Positions 44,374 through 53,951 of a stretch of 64,000 bases of DNA are shown here, one piece after another. The translations under genes were made by a program, and so were the position numbers. How positions within the stretch are numbered: position 1 is the first letter of the stretch; each line of letters starts with the position of its first letter. This DNA is from Pseudoxanthomonas sp. YR558 (GTDB lineage Bacteria > Pseudomonadota > Gammaproteobacteria > Xanthomonadales > Xanthomonadaceae): NCBI RefSeq assembly GCF_900116385.1, contig NZ_FPCI01000002.1, forward strand, positions 744,001 through 808,000, read 5' to 3'. The notes under the pieces are model-generated. The model was given only the letters and a program-made list of their open reading frames with translations, was not told the origin of the DNA and searched no databases.

Positions 44374-44880
44374 ATGGAGCCACTTGAAATCATGAGTCTG
44401 CGTTCTGCACCCCCCCGTTCACAGCGAGGAGCTGGCCTCATTGAGGTGCTGGTTGCTGTGCTCGTCATGGGTATTGGCCTGCTAGGTGTGGCTGCCATGC
44501 AGGCGACAGCACTTCGCAACAACCAGAGCGCTCTCGAGCGGACTCAGGCGACCATTCAGACCTATTCGATCCTGGATGCGATGCGGGCCAACCGCCAGCG
44601 TGCTATCGCCGGCGACTACAACATGACGCGCACCTGCACTGTACCGGCGACGGGTGCGACGCTGGCGCTGAAAGATATCCATGCGTGGTTCGCTGACATG
44701 CAAAACACGCATTCTATGGGCAACACTGCCTGCGCAAGCATCGTACAGAACGGCAATCAGTTCGTGGTAACGGTCGATTGGGATGACTCACGCGGTAGCA
44801 ACAATACGGAAACCGCGCCTGCCGCCCTTCAGGATGGCATTGCGGCGCGGAACAGAGTCGTCACGGCGGTGCGCATATGA
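44374..44880 (+). CDS. pilV: Type IV pilus modification protein PilV
   Basis: A 168-aa minor pilin with the N-methyl motif RGAGLIEVLVAVLVMGIGLL, about 25 residues after the start. The C-terminal half is typical of PilV, with paired cysteines (TCTV, NTACAS). I chose ATG 44374, which has GAGG seven bases upstream; TTG 44362 and ATG 44392 are alternatives. The stop overlaps pilW by four bases. Confidence 0.9.
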   Translation: MEPLEIMSLRSAPPRSQRGAGLIEVLVAVLVMGIGLLGVAAMQATALRNNQSALERTQATIQTYSILDAMRANRQRAIAGDYNMTRTCTVPATGATLALKDIHAWFADMQNTHSMGNTACASIVQNGNQFVVTVDWDDSRGSNNTETAPAALQDGIAARNRVVTAVRI

Positions 44881-45896
44881 AAGCTAGGCATTCCTTCAGT
44901 AGCGCGCGCACGGCGCGTGGTGTCAGTCTGATCGAGTTGATGATCGCGCTGGTCCTGGGTCTTCTGGTGGTCGGCGCCGCCATCGGCATTTTCATGTCGA
45001 ATCGCCAGGTGTTCCGTTCCGCCGACAACCTCAGCTTCGTGCAGGAAAACGGTAGAGTGGCCTTCGAGTTGCTGGCGCGCGAGCTGCGTCAGACCGCAAG
45101 TTCACCCTGTTCGGCCAAAGTGCCGATCGTCAACGTGCTCAACAACACTTCTGCCTGGGGTACGGCGTGGGGTGATGGGATTCGGGGATACGACGGGCAA
45201 GCCGCTCAAGCCTTGCCAACCGTCACAACCGGTACTGCAACGGGCAATCGGATCGCGGGCACCGATGCCGTTGAGTTGCGCTCTGGCGCCAGCGGCGACG
45301 TGACGGTGGTTGATCACAAACCAAATTCCGCGCAGTTCAAAGTCAATACCACCGCACATGGACTGGTGGATGGCGACATTGTCATGGTATGCGACTTCAT
45401 CCAGGCCGCCATCTTCCAGATCACAAACGCGAGTTCGTCCAACGTGACGATCGTCCACAATAGCGGTACGGGCACGCCAGGCAACTGCAGCAAATCATTG
45501 AAGTATCCCATGCAGGTGCCATGCATCCCCAATCCGAGCACCTACTACACCTACGGACCCAACTCCGTGATCGCCAAGTTGAAGGCGACGGCTTGGTACG
45601 TCGGGGTGAGTAGCAGCGACCCGACGAGGCGCTCGCTTTATCAGGTGATGTTGACGAGTAGCGGTGCCTCACCTGCGTCTACAGTCCAAGAAGTCGCCGA
45701 AGGCGTACAGGACTTGCAACTGCAGTATCTGTCGGCAGGTGGCACCGACTACCAGGACGCCAACGCGGTAGCCAACTGGGCGCAGGTCACTGCGGTGCGC
45801 GTGGTCCTCACATTGCAGAGCAACGAGCGCGTTGATGGTGCGCCCGTCGTTCGCACCATTGCCAACACCGTTACGGTGAGGAATCGCAACTCATGA
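44877..45896 (+). CDS. pilW: Type IV pilus assembly minor pilin PilW
   Basis: A 339-aa prepilin with SLIELMIALVLGLLVVGAAI as cleavage site and helix, then the PilW domain with NRQVFRSADNLSFVQENGR and a long beta-rich C-terminus. PilW with PilV, PilX and PilE forms the tip complex that primes pilus assembly and holds PilY1. It starts at ATGA on pilV and ends at ATGA on pilX. Confidence 0.93.
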   Translation: MKARHSFSSARTARGVSLIELMIALVLGLLVVGAAIGIFMSNRQVFRSADNLSFVQENGRVAFELLARELRQTASSPCSAKVPIVNVLNNTSAWGTAWGDGIRGYDGQAAQALPTVTTGTATGNRIAGTDAVELRSGASGDVTVVDHKPNSAQFKVNTTAHGLVDGDIVMVCDFIQAAIFQITNASSSNVTIVHNSGTGTPGNCSKSLKYPMQVPCIPNPSTYYTYGPNSVIAKLKATAWYVGVSSSDPTRRSLYQVMLTSSGASPASTVQEVAEGVQDLQLQYLSAGGTDYQDANAVANWAQVTAVRVVLTLQSNERVDGAPVVRTIANTVTVRNRNS

Positions 45897-46474
45897 AGCC
45901 GCCTGGACCCTGTTCGCCGATGCATCAGCGAGGCGCGTCCCTTGTCGTCGTGCTCATTCTGCTGCTGGTCATGACACTGTTGGGGTTGGCCGTGCTGCGC
46001 ACCACGCTGCTGGACGAGCGCATGAGCGCGAATCTTTACGACCGCAGCTTGTCCTTCCAGTCGGCCGAAACCGCCCTGCGTGATGCCGAAGCCGCGGTGC
46101 AGGCCGCTGAGCTGGCCGGTGCAATCATAGGCTTCAACTGTTCGACGGCCGGCGTTACCTGCCCGTCGATCCCCGCCAACGCGCTTTCTGGGACCACCGG
46201 GTGCTCCGGGGGCCGGAACTGCTGGACCAATGCCACGACCAACATCCAGACGTTGGCGAGCGGAGCGGGGGCGCCCCAGTACTACATCGAGTACATGGGT
46301 CAATACACCAACGAGGACGATCTCTCGCTGGCAAGTAGCGCCAACAGCGCTCAGTACGGTGGCGCGGGCGGCGTTCCGCTGCAGCATTTCTATCGAATCA
46401 CGGGTCGTAGTCATGATCCGTCCGCCAATGACCGGGCCGTCGTGGTCCTGCAGTCCAACATCGTGGTCAAGTGA
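45893..46474 (+). CDS. pilX: Type IV pilus assembly protein PilX
   Basis: A 193-aa minor pilin. The N-terminus is RGASLVVVLILLLVMTLLGL, a prepilin-like helix lacking the usual Glu5, followed by the PilX motif DERMSANLYDRSLSFQSAE. Cysteines in FNCSTAG, TCPSIP and GGRNCW suggest a disulphide-rich loop. It is translationally coupled to pilW. Confidence 0.92.
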   Translation: MKPPGPCSPMHQRGASLVVVLILLLVMTLLGLAVLRTTLLDERMSANLYDRSLSFQSAETALRDAEAAVQAAELAGAIIGFNCSTAGVTCPSIPANALSGTTGCSGGRNCWTNATTNIQTLASGAGAPQYYIEYMGQYTNEDDLSLASSANSAQYGGAGGVPLQHFYRITGRSHDPSANDRAVVVLQSNIVVK

Positions 46475-46482
46475 GGTGTGCG

Positions 46483-49400
46483 ATGACGCTTGAATCTTTC
46501 CAGTCGGAGTCGCCCCGTCGTCAGGAGCCGCACATGCGCTCCGCACTGCGGAAGGCGAGGGAACGCACCATTGCGGTGTTGATCGGTGTGTTCGCCGTTG
46601 CGAGCGCCTTTCCAGCGGCTTCGTTGAACATCTCCCAGAAGCCGCTGTCGATCGGTCGTGATGTGCCGGGCAACCTTGCGCTCGTGCCTTCGGTGGAGTT
46701 CCCCACGCTGATCAGCGTGGCCAACTTCGGTGACTACGTGGCGACGAATACGTACGTGGGCTACTTCGATTCGGAGAAGTGCTACAGCTACGTCTACAGC
46801 GCCACGGAAAGCGAGCGTCACTTCGCTCCGAACTCCGCATCCTTAGCGCATACATGCGCAGGCGCACTGTGGAGTGGCAACTACATGAACTGGGCGGCCA
46901 CCCAGACGATCGATCCGTTCCGCTCGGCCCTGACCGGTGGCTATCGTGTGCGCGACACGACGACGGCGACCTGGATTGAGAAGGCGAAGGCTGACCGGGA
47001 TGGTGGCGAGAGCGCGACGGCCAACTTCCCTCGCCGCACCTACCCTGGTAGCCCGAACGCGATCGCGGTTTATGCAGCGACGGCGGCCAGTTGGGACACC
47101 ATCCGCACGCGCATCGATGGCCTCGGCAACAAGATGCGCTTCACCAGTGGCGCCAACGCCACTGCGCTTGGCAACAACAACCCCGGTACGGGTCAGCCCG
47201 TCGCATACGATCCGGCCTCCCACTCGCTGAACAGTACCAACATCACCGTCAATGGCGTCCAGGTCAGCCAGGCCAATGTGGTATTCGAAGTCAGTGTGCG
47301 CGTCGCCGTGTGCGTCGCCGGAATGCTGGAAGCCAATTGCAATTCCAGCTACAGCGGGGTCGCGAAGCCGGAAGGTTTGATCCAGCAGTACGCCAACAGC
47401 ATTCGGTACAGCATCTTCGGTTACCTCAACAACGGTGGCGGCACCGAGCCTGAAGGCGGTGTCATGCGCGCGCGGCAGAAGTTCGTTGGACCCGCGAGCA
47501 ATTTCCCGGAGTCGGGCGCGCAGGGCAATCCCAATCGGGAGTGGGATCCGGTGACCGGCATCCTCTACCAGAATCCGGATGCCACCGACGCGACCAATAC
47601 CAACGCCAGCATCGTCGATAGCGGCGTCATCAACTATCTGAACAAGTTCGGGCAGATGGAGACGGGACGCAACGCGAAGTCTTACGACAATGTCAGCGAG
47701 CTCTACTACACAGCGCTGCGCTACTTCAAACGGCAGGGCAACGTTCCCTCCTATGCGGTGGTCAGTGGCGACCGCCAACTGGCCGACGGATTCCCGGTGA
47801 TCACGGATTGGGATGACCCGATCCGCTACTCGTGCCAGACCAACGTCATTCTTGGTGTCGGAGACACGAATACATGGCGCGACAAGAACCTTCCAGGCGC
47901 GACCAGCGCGGTGGGCGAGCCGGCGAAGCCCGCGGAAGTCACGGCAGATACGTCCGTTGACGTCGTTGCGATGATGAAGAACATCTGGCGTATGGAAGGG
48001 TTCAACGACGCGGATGCCACGGCGCGCTCTGCTCCCACGTACTTCAACGTTTCCGCGCACAACAACTCCGCTTACATCGCGGCATTGGCCTACGATGCAC
48101 ACACCCGTGACATCCGTCCGGCCACGCGCGCTAACCCGATCGCCGGCAAGCAGACGATTTCCACGTATTGGGTGGACGTGGTGGAGAACCGCGACTACAA
48201 GACGCCGCACACCAACCAGTATTCGCTGGCGACCAAGTACGGTGGTTTCACCGTTCCGGCCGGCTACAACCCCGATACCAATGTCACGCCATTGGCAGAC
48301 TCGCAGTGGTGGGCCACCAATCAGTACGTGAACGGCGTGACCAGCTTCAAACGTCCTGCCAATTTCTACGTGGCTGCTGAAGCCGCGAGGATGGTGGAGA
48401 GCTTGAAGCAGGTCTTCGCGAAGATCGTTCAGGACATGCGGGGTTCGGGCGGCTCGTTCGCGTCCAATACCACCAAGCTGGAGACGGGCGCCATGACGTA
48501 CCAGGCGCAGTTCTACAGCGGCGCGTGGCGTGGCGAGTTGGTGGGTTACAACGTGAACCAGAACACCGGCGCGCTGACGCAGGCCTGGACGGCGGGCTCG
48601 CAGTTCCCGGCGAACTTCGTCAATCGGCAGATCTACATCAACAATGCGGGTGCGTTGCAGCGTTTCACTCTGCTGTCGCAGGCAACGGCACTCGGGACCC
48701 AGTCCGTGGTCGACTATATCCGCGGCGACCGCACGAACGAGATGCCGGCGGGCACCCTCCGCACGCGTCAGAGCGTGCTGGGCGACATCGTCAATTCGCA
48801 ACCCGTCTATGTAGGCGCCCCCAACTCACGCCTGTTCTATGGTGCTGAATTCACGGGTGCCGACGATTACATGGCGTTCGTGCTTGCCAATGCCACGCGC
48901 ACACCGACCGTTTACGTCGGTGCCAACGACGGCATGCTGCATGGCTTCAATGCGACGACGGGCGCGGAAACCTTCGCCTTCATCCCATCGCAAGTGATTC
49001 CGCGATTGGCCGCACTGGCGGACCCCAACTATGTCCATCAGTACTACGTGGACGGCGACATCACGGTGGCGGATGCGTATTGGGGAGGCCAGTGGCGCAC
49101 CATTCTTGTGGGCACCATGGGACGGGGCGGGCGCGGCGTCTACGCGTTGGATGTGACCAACCCGTCCAGCGTCCAGTTGTTGTGGGAGAAGACGGCGACC
49201 GATATCCCGGCGATGGGCAACTCGCTGGGCAAGCCGATCATCGGGCAGGTGGCGGATGGGGATTGGCGAGTCTTCATTGGCAACGGCCCCAATGGCAGCG
49301 GCGGCACCGCGCAGTTGGTTTCGATCCGACTCAACAATGGTGTGGTGACGACGGCGAGCACCGGCGTAGCTGGCGACAACGGTCTGTCCGGCCCGAATGT

Positions 49401-50205
49401 GTGGAACACGGGTGCAACCGACTTCGTCGACCGGGTCTATGCAGGCGACCTGCGCGGGAACCTGTGGCGGTTCGGTAACCTGGCCGGCACGCCGACGGTA
49501 ACCTCGATGTTCCAGGCGACGGATGGCGCCATCGCCCAGCCGATCACCGCGACGCCGACCGTCTCGCGCAATCCGAACAACAACGATACGTGGGTCTACG
49601 TCGGCACGGGCAAGTACGTCAATGAAGAAGACCTTTCTGACGTCCAGGTCCAAAGCTGGTATGGCCTGATCGATCGAGGTGCGGCCATCAGCGGTCGCAA
49701 TGTGCTGCAGCGGGTGGCTATCACGAGCGAATCCACTTTGGCGAATGGACTCGGCGCCCGCGTGATCGATGCCGTGACCACGCCCAGTGTCAATGGGTGG
49801 TACATGGACCTGGTCTCGCCAGTGCGAGGTGCCGAAGGTGAACGCATGGTGGTGCCGAACATTTTCCAGGGCTTGGCGTTGATCGGCACTACGCGCATCC
49901 CGGACAACACCAGCGTCTGCGACCCGAGCGGTCGCGGTTGGATCATGGCGATCAATCCGTTCACAGGCGGACGGCTGAACTCCACATTCTTCGATCTGAA
50001 CAACGACGGAAACTTCAACAATAGTGACTTGTCGAACGGCGCGGTTGTATCCGGCCTCGGGCTGCCCAGCGGTCCAAACAACCCGATTTTCGTGGGTAAT
50101 GTGATGCTCACCAACATGGACAACGCGGAAAGCAACGTCATCAAGACGAATTCTTCCGTGCTCGCGCCCGCACGCGTGTCGTGGCGTGAGGTGGTAGGCG
50201 ACTGA
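46483..50205 (+). CDS. pilY1: Type IV pilus tip adhesin PilY1
   Basis: A 1240-aa secreted tip protein. It starts with an extended signal region (RTIAVLIGVFAVASAFPAA). The N-terminal 600 residues are the variable, ligand-binding part. The C-terminal part from about residue 780 is the beta-propeller with VYVGANDGMLHGFNA, VPN-type blades (VLVGTMGRGGRGVYALDV) and the calcium loop DLNNDGNFNNSD. It has no clear von Willebrand MIDAS motif. PilY1 caps the minor-pilin complex and mediates adhesion and surface sensing. The ATG at 46483 has GAGGT five bases upstream; a GTG at 46471 overlaps the pilX stop. Confidence 0.93.
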   Translation: MTLESFQSESPRRQEPHMRSALRKARERTIAVLIGVFAVASAFPAASLNISQKPLSIGRDVPGNLALVPSVEFPTLISVANFGDYVATNTYVGYFDSEKCYSYVYSATESERHFAPNSASLAHTCAGALWSGNYMNWAATQTIDPFRSALTGGYRVRDTTTATWIEKAKADRDGGESATANFPRRTYPGSPNAIAVYAATAASWDTIRTRIDGLGNKMRFTSGANATALGNNNPGTGQPVAYDPASHSLNSTNITVNGVQVSQANVVFEVSVRVAVCVAGMLEANCNSSYSGVAKPEGLIQQYANSIRYSIFGYLNNGGGTEPEGGVMRARQKFVGPASNFPESGAQGNPNREWDPVTGILYQNPDATDATNTNASIVDSGVINYLNKFGQMETGRNAKSYDNVSELYYTALRYFKRQGNVPSYAVVSGDRQLADGFPVITDWDDPIRYSCQTNVILGVGDTNTWRDKNLPGATSAVGEPAKPAEVTADTSVDVVAMMKNIWRMEGFNDADATARSAPTYFNVSAHNNSAYIAALAYDAHTRDIRPATRANPIAGKQTISTYWVDVVENRDYKTPHTNQYSLATKYGGFTVPAGYNPDTNVTPLADSQWWATNQYVNGVTSFKRPANFYVAAEAARMVESLKQVFAKIVQDMRGSGGSFASNTTKLETGAMTYQAQFYSGAWRGELVGYNVNQNTGALTQAWTAGSQFPANFVNRQIYINNAGALQRFTLLSQATALGTQSVVDYIRGDRTNEMPAGTLRTRQSVLGDIVNSQPVYVGAPNSRLFYGAEFTGADDYMAFVLANATRTPTVYVGANDGMLHGFNATTGAETFAFIPSQVIPRLAALADPNYVHQYYVDGDITVADAYWGGQWRTILVGTMGRGGRGVYALDVTNPSSVQLLWEKTATDIPAMGNSLGKPIIGQVADGDWRVFIGNGPNGSGGTAQLVSIRLNNGVVTTASTGVAGDNGLSGPNVWNTGATDFVDRVYAGDLRGNLWRFGNLAGTPTVTSMFQATDGAIAQPITATPTVSRNPNNNDTWVYVGTGKYVNEEDLSDVQVQSWYGLIDRGAAISGRNVLQRVAITSESTLANGLGARVIDAVTTPSVNGWYMDLVSPVRGAEGERMVVPNIFQGLALIGTTRIPDNTSVCDPSGRGWIMAINPFTGGRLNSTFFDLNNDGNFNNSDLSNGAVVSGLGLPSGPNNPIFVGNVMLTNMDNAESNVIKTNSSVLAPARVSWREVVGD

Positions 50206-50224
50206 TTCGACAGGGGAGATGAGC

Positions 50225-50656
50225 ATGAAGCGTCATAACGTGGATATACAAAGGAGTAGCGGTGCGGGGTTCACCCTGATCGAACTGCTGGTGGTGATTG
50301 CAATCGTGGGCATCCTGACAGCCATTGCAGTGGCGACTTATCAGGATCAGATTGTTAAGTCGCGCAGGGCGGCCGCGGCCTCCTGCCTGCAGCAGGGTGC
50401 ACAGTTCATGGAGAGGTACTACACCACCAACCTCAGTTACGTGAATGCCACGCCACCCACCTGTGACGCTGAAGTGGCTGCTCACTACGCCGCTCCCAGC
50501 TTTGTAGGGACGCCCGCTGCAAAGACTTACTCGATGCAGATCGTGCCAACCGGCGCCCAGGCGACTCGAGATACCCTTTGCGGTACGTTGACGATCAACC
50601 AGCAAGGGGTGCGTGGAGAGGGCGGAACTGCCACCTCCGCAGATCAATGCTGGTGA
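50225..50656 (+). CDS. pilE: Type IV pilin PilE-like minor pilin
   Basis: A 143-aa prepilin with the motif GAGFTLIELLVVIAIVGILT and a globular domain with cysteines (PPTCDAEV, DTLCGTL, DQCW) of the PilE/ComP type. It is the last gene of the fimT-pilE operon. I prefer ATG 50225 because GGGAG is six bases upstream; ATG 50219 lies inside this interval. Confidence 0.9.
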   Translation: MKRHNVDIQRSSGAGFTLIELLVVIAIVGILTAIAVATYQDQIVKSRRAAAASCLQQGAQFMERYYTTNLSYVNATPPTCDAEVAAHYAAPSFVGTPAAKTYSMQIVPTGAQATRDTLCGTLTINQQGVRGEGGTATSADQCW

Positions 50657-50669
50657 ACCCGCAAACAAA

Positions 50670-50695
50670 AAACCCGCGCCTCTCAGCGCGGGTTT
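50670..50695. terminator. Terminator between pilE and tRNA-Asn
   Basis: AAACCCGCGC and GCGCGGGTTT pair around CTCTCA, with A-rich and T-rich flanks. It can end both pilE and the convergent tRNA transcript. Confidence 0.9.
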
Positions 50696-50707
50696 CTTGC
50701 ATTTATC

Positions 50708-50784
50708 TGGCGCCCGAAGTTGGACTCGAACCAACGACCCCCTGATTAACAGTCAAGTGCTCTAACCGGCTGAGCTATTCGGGC
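50708..50784 (-). tRNA. tRNA-Asn (GTT)
   Basis: The minus strand folds into a complete cloverleaf. The acceptor GCCCGAA pairs with TTCGGGC and is followed by GCCA, so CCA is encoded. The anticodon loop CTGTTAA gives anticodon GTT. The T arm carries GGTTCGAGTCC. There is no integrase or duplicated tRNA end nearby. Confidence 0.98.
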
Positions 50785-50793
50785 GGGGCGCGT

Positions 50794-50823
50794 ATTGTAG
50801 CGGCGGGTTCCGTGCCGGGGCAA
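50794..50823 (-). promoter_or_regulatory. Promoter of tRNA-Asn
   Basis: On the minus strand TTGCCC (50818-50823) and TACAAT (50794-50799) stand 18 bases apart, ten bases upstream of the tRNA 5' end. Confidence 0.65.
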
Positions 50824-50890
50824 GTCATTCGAGCGGAATGGGGCGGGTGCTTCACTGGATCAGCAGGGGGGTGCCCGCAAAACCTTGAAT

Positions 50891-51478
50891 TCAAAGGCTG
50901 TCCGGGGCTTCGCTGCAAGGCTCGGATTGGGTGGGGCGCGCCGTGCGCACGCGGCCAGCGTTGTTGACGACCACCAGGCCACTGACTTCACCGTCGTAGC
51001 ACACGCGCAATGTCAGATTGCTCCCGGAGCTGTAGCCGGTCGGGAGGTACCTCAATTCGCGCCTCCCTGCTGTGGAGTAGATGCGAAGCCTGGGGCTTCG
51101 AGGGGCCGGATCGTTCCGATAGAGGTCAATCGTTTCATCGGGCTGGCGATTGCCGTCGGGATCCCGGAAGGTCAGCCAATGATCGCTCCAGTCGCTGTCC
51201 TGTCGGCAGGCACCGTCTCCGCGGCTGGGGCAGATCACCACCGGGACGTTGTGCGTGATCGCCGCGATGCGTGCCGAGGCGAAATGCGAGGTCAGCAGGT
51301 GCAAGGTGGTGTCCACCCGGTTGCGCTTAGAGAGAGCCCGGAAGGACGGGACGGCGAGCGCGGCCAGGATCGCGATGACCGACATGGCGACAATCATCTC
51401 GATGAGCGTTACGCCAAGTGAGCGGCGATGGGGTAGGGATGGAGCGGGCTGGTCCACCGACGCAGGCATCCTTGCCAT
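50891..51478 (-). CDS. GspH/FimT family pseudopilin
   Basis: A 195-aa prepilin with basic leader and LGVTLIEMIVAMSVIAILAA as cleavage site and helix. The GspH domain contains NVPVVICPSRGDGACRQ and LRVCYDGEVSGLVVVNNAGR. It is a second FimT-like protein, on the opposite strand and beyond tRNA-Asn from the pilin operon. AAGGAG seven bases upstream fixes the start at 51478. It may be a paralogue used in another filament or in DNA uptake. Confidence 0.9.
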   Translation of the reverse strand: MARMPASVDQPAPSLPHRRSLGVTLIEMIVAMSVIAILAALAVPSFRALSKRNRVDTTLHLLTSHFASARIAAITHNVPVVICPSRGDGACRQDSDWSDHWLTFRDPDGNRQPDETIDLYRNDPAPRSPRLRIYSTAGRRELRYLPTGYSSGSNLTLRVCYDGEVSGLVVVNNAGRVRTARPTQSEPCSEAPDSL

Positions 51479-51631
51479 GTCGTATCTCCTTGATTCATTC
51501 GGCAAGTCCAGCCTCGGTTCGCCACGAGCAATGCGCCATCAGGTCAGCCCTTGTCCGCGTGTAGGAAATCGCCCGCGAAGCGCTCACCATCGCGCCGCTA
51601 TACTCATCGGTCGGCTCCCCGGCGACCTGAA

Positions 51632-53653
51632 ATGACCGACCGTTTCCAGCTTGTTTCGCCCTACTCCCCGGCAGGCGACCAACCCCAGGCCATCGACAAG
51701 CTGTCGGACAATTTCGACGCCGGTGTGGCCAAGCAGACGTTGCTGGGTGTGACCGGGTCGGGCAAGACCTACACAATCGCCAACGTGGTGCAGCGGATCC
51801 AGAAGCCGACCCTGGTCATGGCGCCCAACAAGACGCTGGCCGCGCAGCTGTACGGCGAGTTCAAGGCGTTCTTCCCGCATAACGCGGTCGAGTACTTCGT
51901 CAGCTACTACGACTATTACCAGCCGGAAGCCTACGTGCCGGCCAGCGATACCTTCATCGAGAAGGACAGCTCGATCAACGAACACATCGAGCAGATGCGG
52001 CTGGCGGCAACGAAGACGTTGCTGTCGCGTCCGGACGCCCTGGTGGTGGCCACGGTGTCCGCGATCTATGGTCTGGGTGCGCCTGAAGACTATCTGTCGC
52101 TGCGCCTGATCCTGTCGTTGGGCGAGCGCATCGACCAGCGCGACCTGATCCGCCACCTGACCCAGCTGCAGTACACCCGCAACGAGTACGAGCTGCAGCG
52201 CGGTACCTTCCGGGTGCGGGGCGAGATCATCGATGTCCATCCGGCCGAAAGCGATGCGGAAGCCGTGCGCATCGAACTGTTCGACGGCGAGGTCGAAGGG
52301 CTCAGCCTGTTCGATCCACTCACCGGCGAGTCGTTGCGAAAGCTGCAGCGTTATACGGTCTATCCGAAAACGCACTACGCCACCACGCGGGAGCGCGTAC
52401 TCGCCGCCATCGATACGATCAAGGTCGAACTGAAGGAGCGGCTGGAGCAGCTCTATGCCCAGAACAAGCTGGTGGAGGCGCAGCGCTTGGCGCAGCGCAC
52501 CCAGTTCGATGTGGAAATGATGGCGGAAGTGGGCTTCTGTTCCGGCATCGAGAACTACTCCCGCCACCTGACCGGCAAGGCCCCCGGCGAACCACCACCG
52601 ACCCTGTTCGATTACCTGCCCGCTGATGCGTTGCTGGTCATCGACGAATCGCACGTGACCATCCCGCAGATCGGCGCCATGTACAAGGGCGACCGGTCGC
52701 GCAAGGAGACGCTGGTGGAGTTCGGCTTCCGTCTGCCGTCGGCGCTGGACAACCGGCCGCTGCGCTTCGAAGAATGGGAAGCCCGCTCGCCGCGCAGCAT
52801 CTACGTGTCGGCGACGCCGGGGCCGTACGAACTGCGCGAATCCAGCGACGAGATCGTCGAACTGGTGGTGCGTCCGACCGGCCTGATCGATCCGGAGGTG
52901 GAGATCCGGCCGGTCGGCACGCAGGTGGATGACCTGTTGTCGCAGATCAACGAGCGGGTGGGATGGGGCGATCGCGTGCTGGTCACCACGCTGACCAAGC
53001 GTATGGCCGAGAATCTCACCGAATACCTGGGCGATCACGGCATCAAGGTGCGCTATCTGCATTCGGACGTGGACACGGTCGAGCGCGTGGAGATCATCCG
53101 CGACCTGCGCTTGGGTAAGTTCGACGTGCTGGTGGGCATCAACCTGCTGCGCGAGGGCCTGGATATGCCCGAGGTCTCTCTGGTGGCGATCCTGGACGCA
53201 GACAAGGAAGGCTTCCTGCGATCTACCGGCTCGCTGATCCAGACCATCGGCCGCGCCGCGCGCAACCTGCGCGGCAAGGCGATCCTCTACGCGGACCGGA
53301 TCACCCGTTCGATGCAGGCAGCGATGGACGAGACCAGCCGTCGCCGCGAGAAGCAGGTGGAGTACAACGAAGCGCATGGCATCACGCCCCAGTCCGTGGC
53401 CAGGCCCATCGTGGACATCCTGGAAGGCGCGCGCAGCGAGGCCGCCAGCGAAGGCAAGGGTGGCCGGGGCAAGGCGCGGCGCGTGGCCGAGGAGCCTGCC
53501 GAGTACGGCGTGATGGACCCCGCGAAGGCGGTGGCCAAGATCAAGGTGCTGGAGCAGCAGATGTACCAGCACGCCCGCGACCTGGAGTTCGAGGACGCTG
53601 CGCGCCTGCGCGACCAGATCCAGCGGCTCAAGGAGGCCAGCCTCGGCGGCTGA
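51632..53653 (+). CDS. uvrB: Excinuclease ABC subunit UvrB
   Basis: A 673-aa DNA repair helicase-like ATPase of nucleotide excision repair. Walker A is [10 protein letters not shown] near residue 40, the beta-hairpin is [12 protein letters not shown], helicase motifs include [11 protein letters not shown] and IGRAARN, and the last 40 residues form the UvrC-binding UVR domain ([18 protein letters not shown]). No LexA box is obvious upstream; a TATACT element lies at the end of the intergenic region. Confidence 0.98.
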   Translation: MTDRFQLVSPYSPAGDQPQAIDKLSDNFDAGVAKQTLLGVTGSGKTYTIANVVQRIQKPTLVMAPNKTLAAQLYGEFKAFFPHNAVEYFVSYYDYYQPEAYVPASDTFIEKDSSINEHIEQMRLAATKTLLSRPDALVVATVSAIYGLGAPEDYLSLRLILSLGERIDQRDLIRHLTQLQYTRNEYELQRGTFRVRGEIIDVHPAESDAEAVRIELFDGEVEGLSLFDPLTGESLRKLQRYTVYPKTHYATTRERVLAAIDTIKVELKERLEQLYAQNKLVEAQRLAQRTQFDVEMMAEVGFCSGIENYSRHLTGKAPGEPPPTLFDYLPADALLVIDESHVTIPQIGAMYKGDRSRKETLVEFGFRLPSALDNRPLRFEEWEARSPRSIYVSATPGPYELRESSDEIVELVVRPTGLIDPEVEIRPVGTQVDDLLSQINERVGWGDRVLVTTLTKRMAENLTEYLGDHGIKVRYLHSDVDTVERVEIIRDLRLGKFDVLVGINLLREGLDMPEVSLVAILDADKEGFLRSTGSLIQTIGRAARNLRGKAILYADRITRSMQAAMDETSRRREKQVEYNEAHGITPQSVARPIVDILEGARSEAASEGKGGRGKARRVAEEPAEYGVMDPAKAVAKIKVLEQQMYQHARDLEFEDAARLRDQIQRLKEASLGG

Positions 53654-53674
53654 AACGCCGGGTACGGCCCCTGG

Positions 53675-53704
53675 TTGTCGGCGACCCCGCTTCCGGGCTA
53701 GAAT
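53675..53704 (+). promoter_or_regulatory. Promoter of tRNA-Val
   Basis: TTGTCG (53675-53680) and TAGAAT (53699-53704) are 18 bases apart, 25 bases upstream of the tRNA. This may also be the promoter for the thrS leader, if transcription reads through. Confidence 0.6.
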
Positions 53705-53729
53705 TCGCGCCCCTGCAAAGGGCAAGACC

Positions 53730-53804
53730 GGGCGGTTAGCTCAGCGGTAGAGCACTACCTTGACATGGTAGGGGTCACAGGTTCGAACCCTGTACCGCCC
53801 ACCA
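53730..53804 (+). tRNA. tRNA-Val (GAC)
   Basis: A 75-nt cloverleaf. Acceptor GGGCGGT pairs with ACCGCCC, followed by the encoded ACCA. The anticodon arm CTACC-TTGACAT-GGTAG gives GAC, and the T arm has GGTTCGAACCC. A seven-base stem immediately downstream uses the CCA end itself (53802-53808 with 53814-53820). Confidence 0.98.
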
Positions 53805-53899
53805 CGCTTCCAGAGCGTGGATTCCGGCAAGCCGGGCCTTCCCTTCGCGCCATCCGCATTCACGAGGTGGCCCGCGGAAACGCCGGCCGAGCGTGCGAC

Positions 53900-53920
53900 A
53901 TGAGCACTACCACCGCCTGA
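53900..53920 (+). CDS. Putative thrS leader peptide MSTTTA
   Basis: ATG AGC ACT ACC ACC GCC TGA encodes Met-Ser-Thr-Thr-Thr-Ala. Three consecutive threonine codons in a six-codon ORF 119 bases upstream of the threonyl-tRNA synthetase gene, with an intrinsic terminator between, fit a leader peptide that senses charged tRNA-Thr. The ribosome-binding site is weak (GAG eight bases upstream). This is inference from position and sequence; expression is not shown. Confidence 0.6.
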   Translation: MSTTTA

Positions 53921-53951
53921 ATCTGGTACTGCCCGAGGCACTGCATCCCGT

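Noticed and set aside
50708..50784. tRNA-Asn as an integration site for a mobile element
   Set aside because: No integrase, no direct repeat of the tRNA 3' end, and pilin genes on both sides look native.
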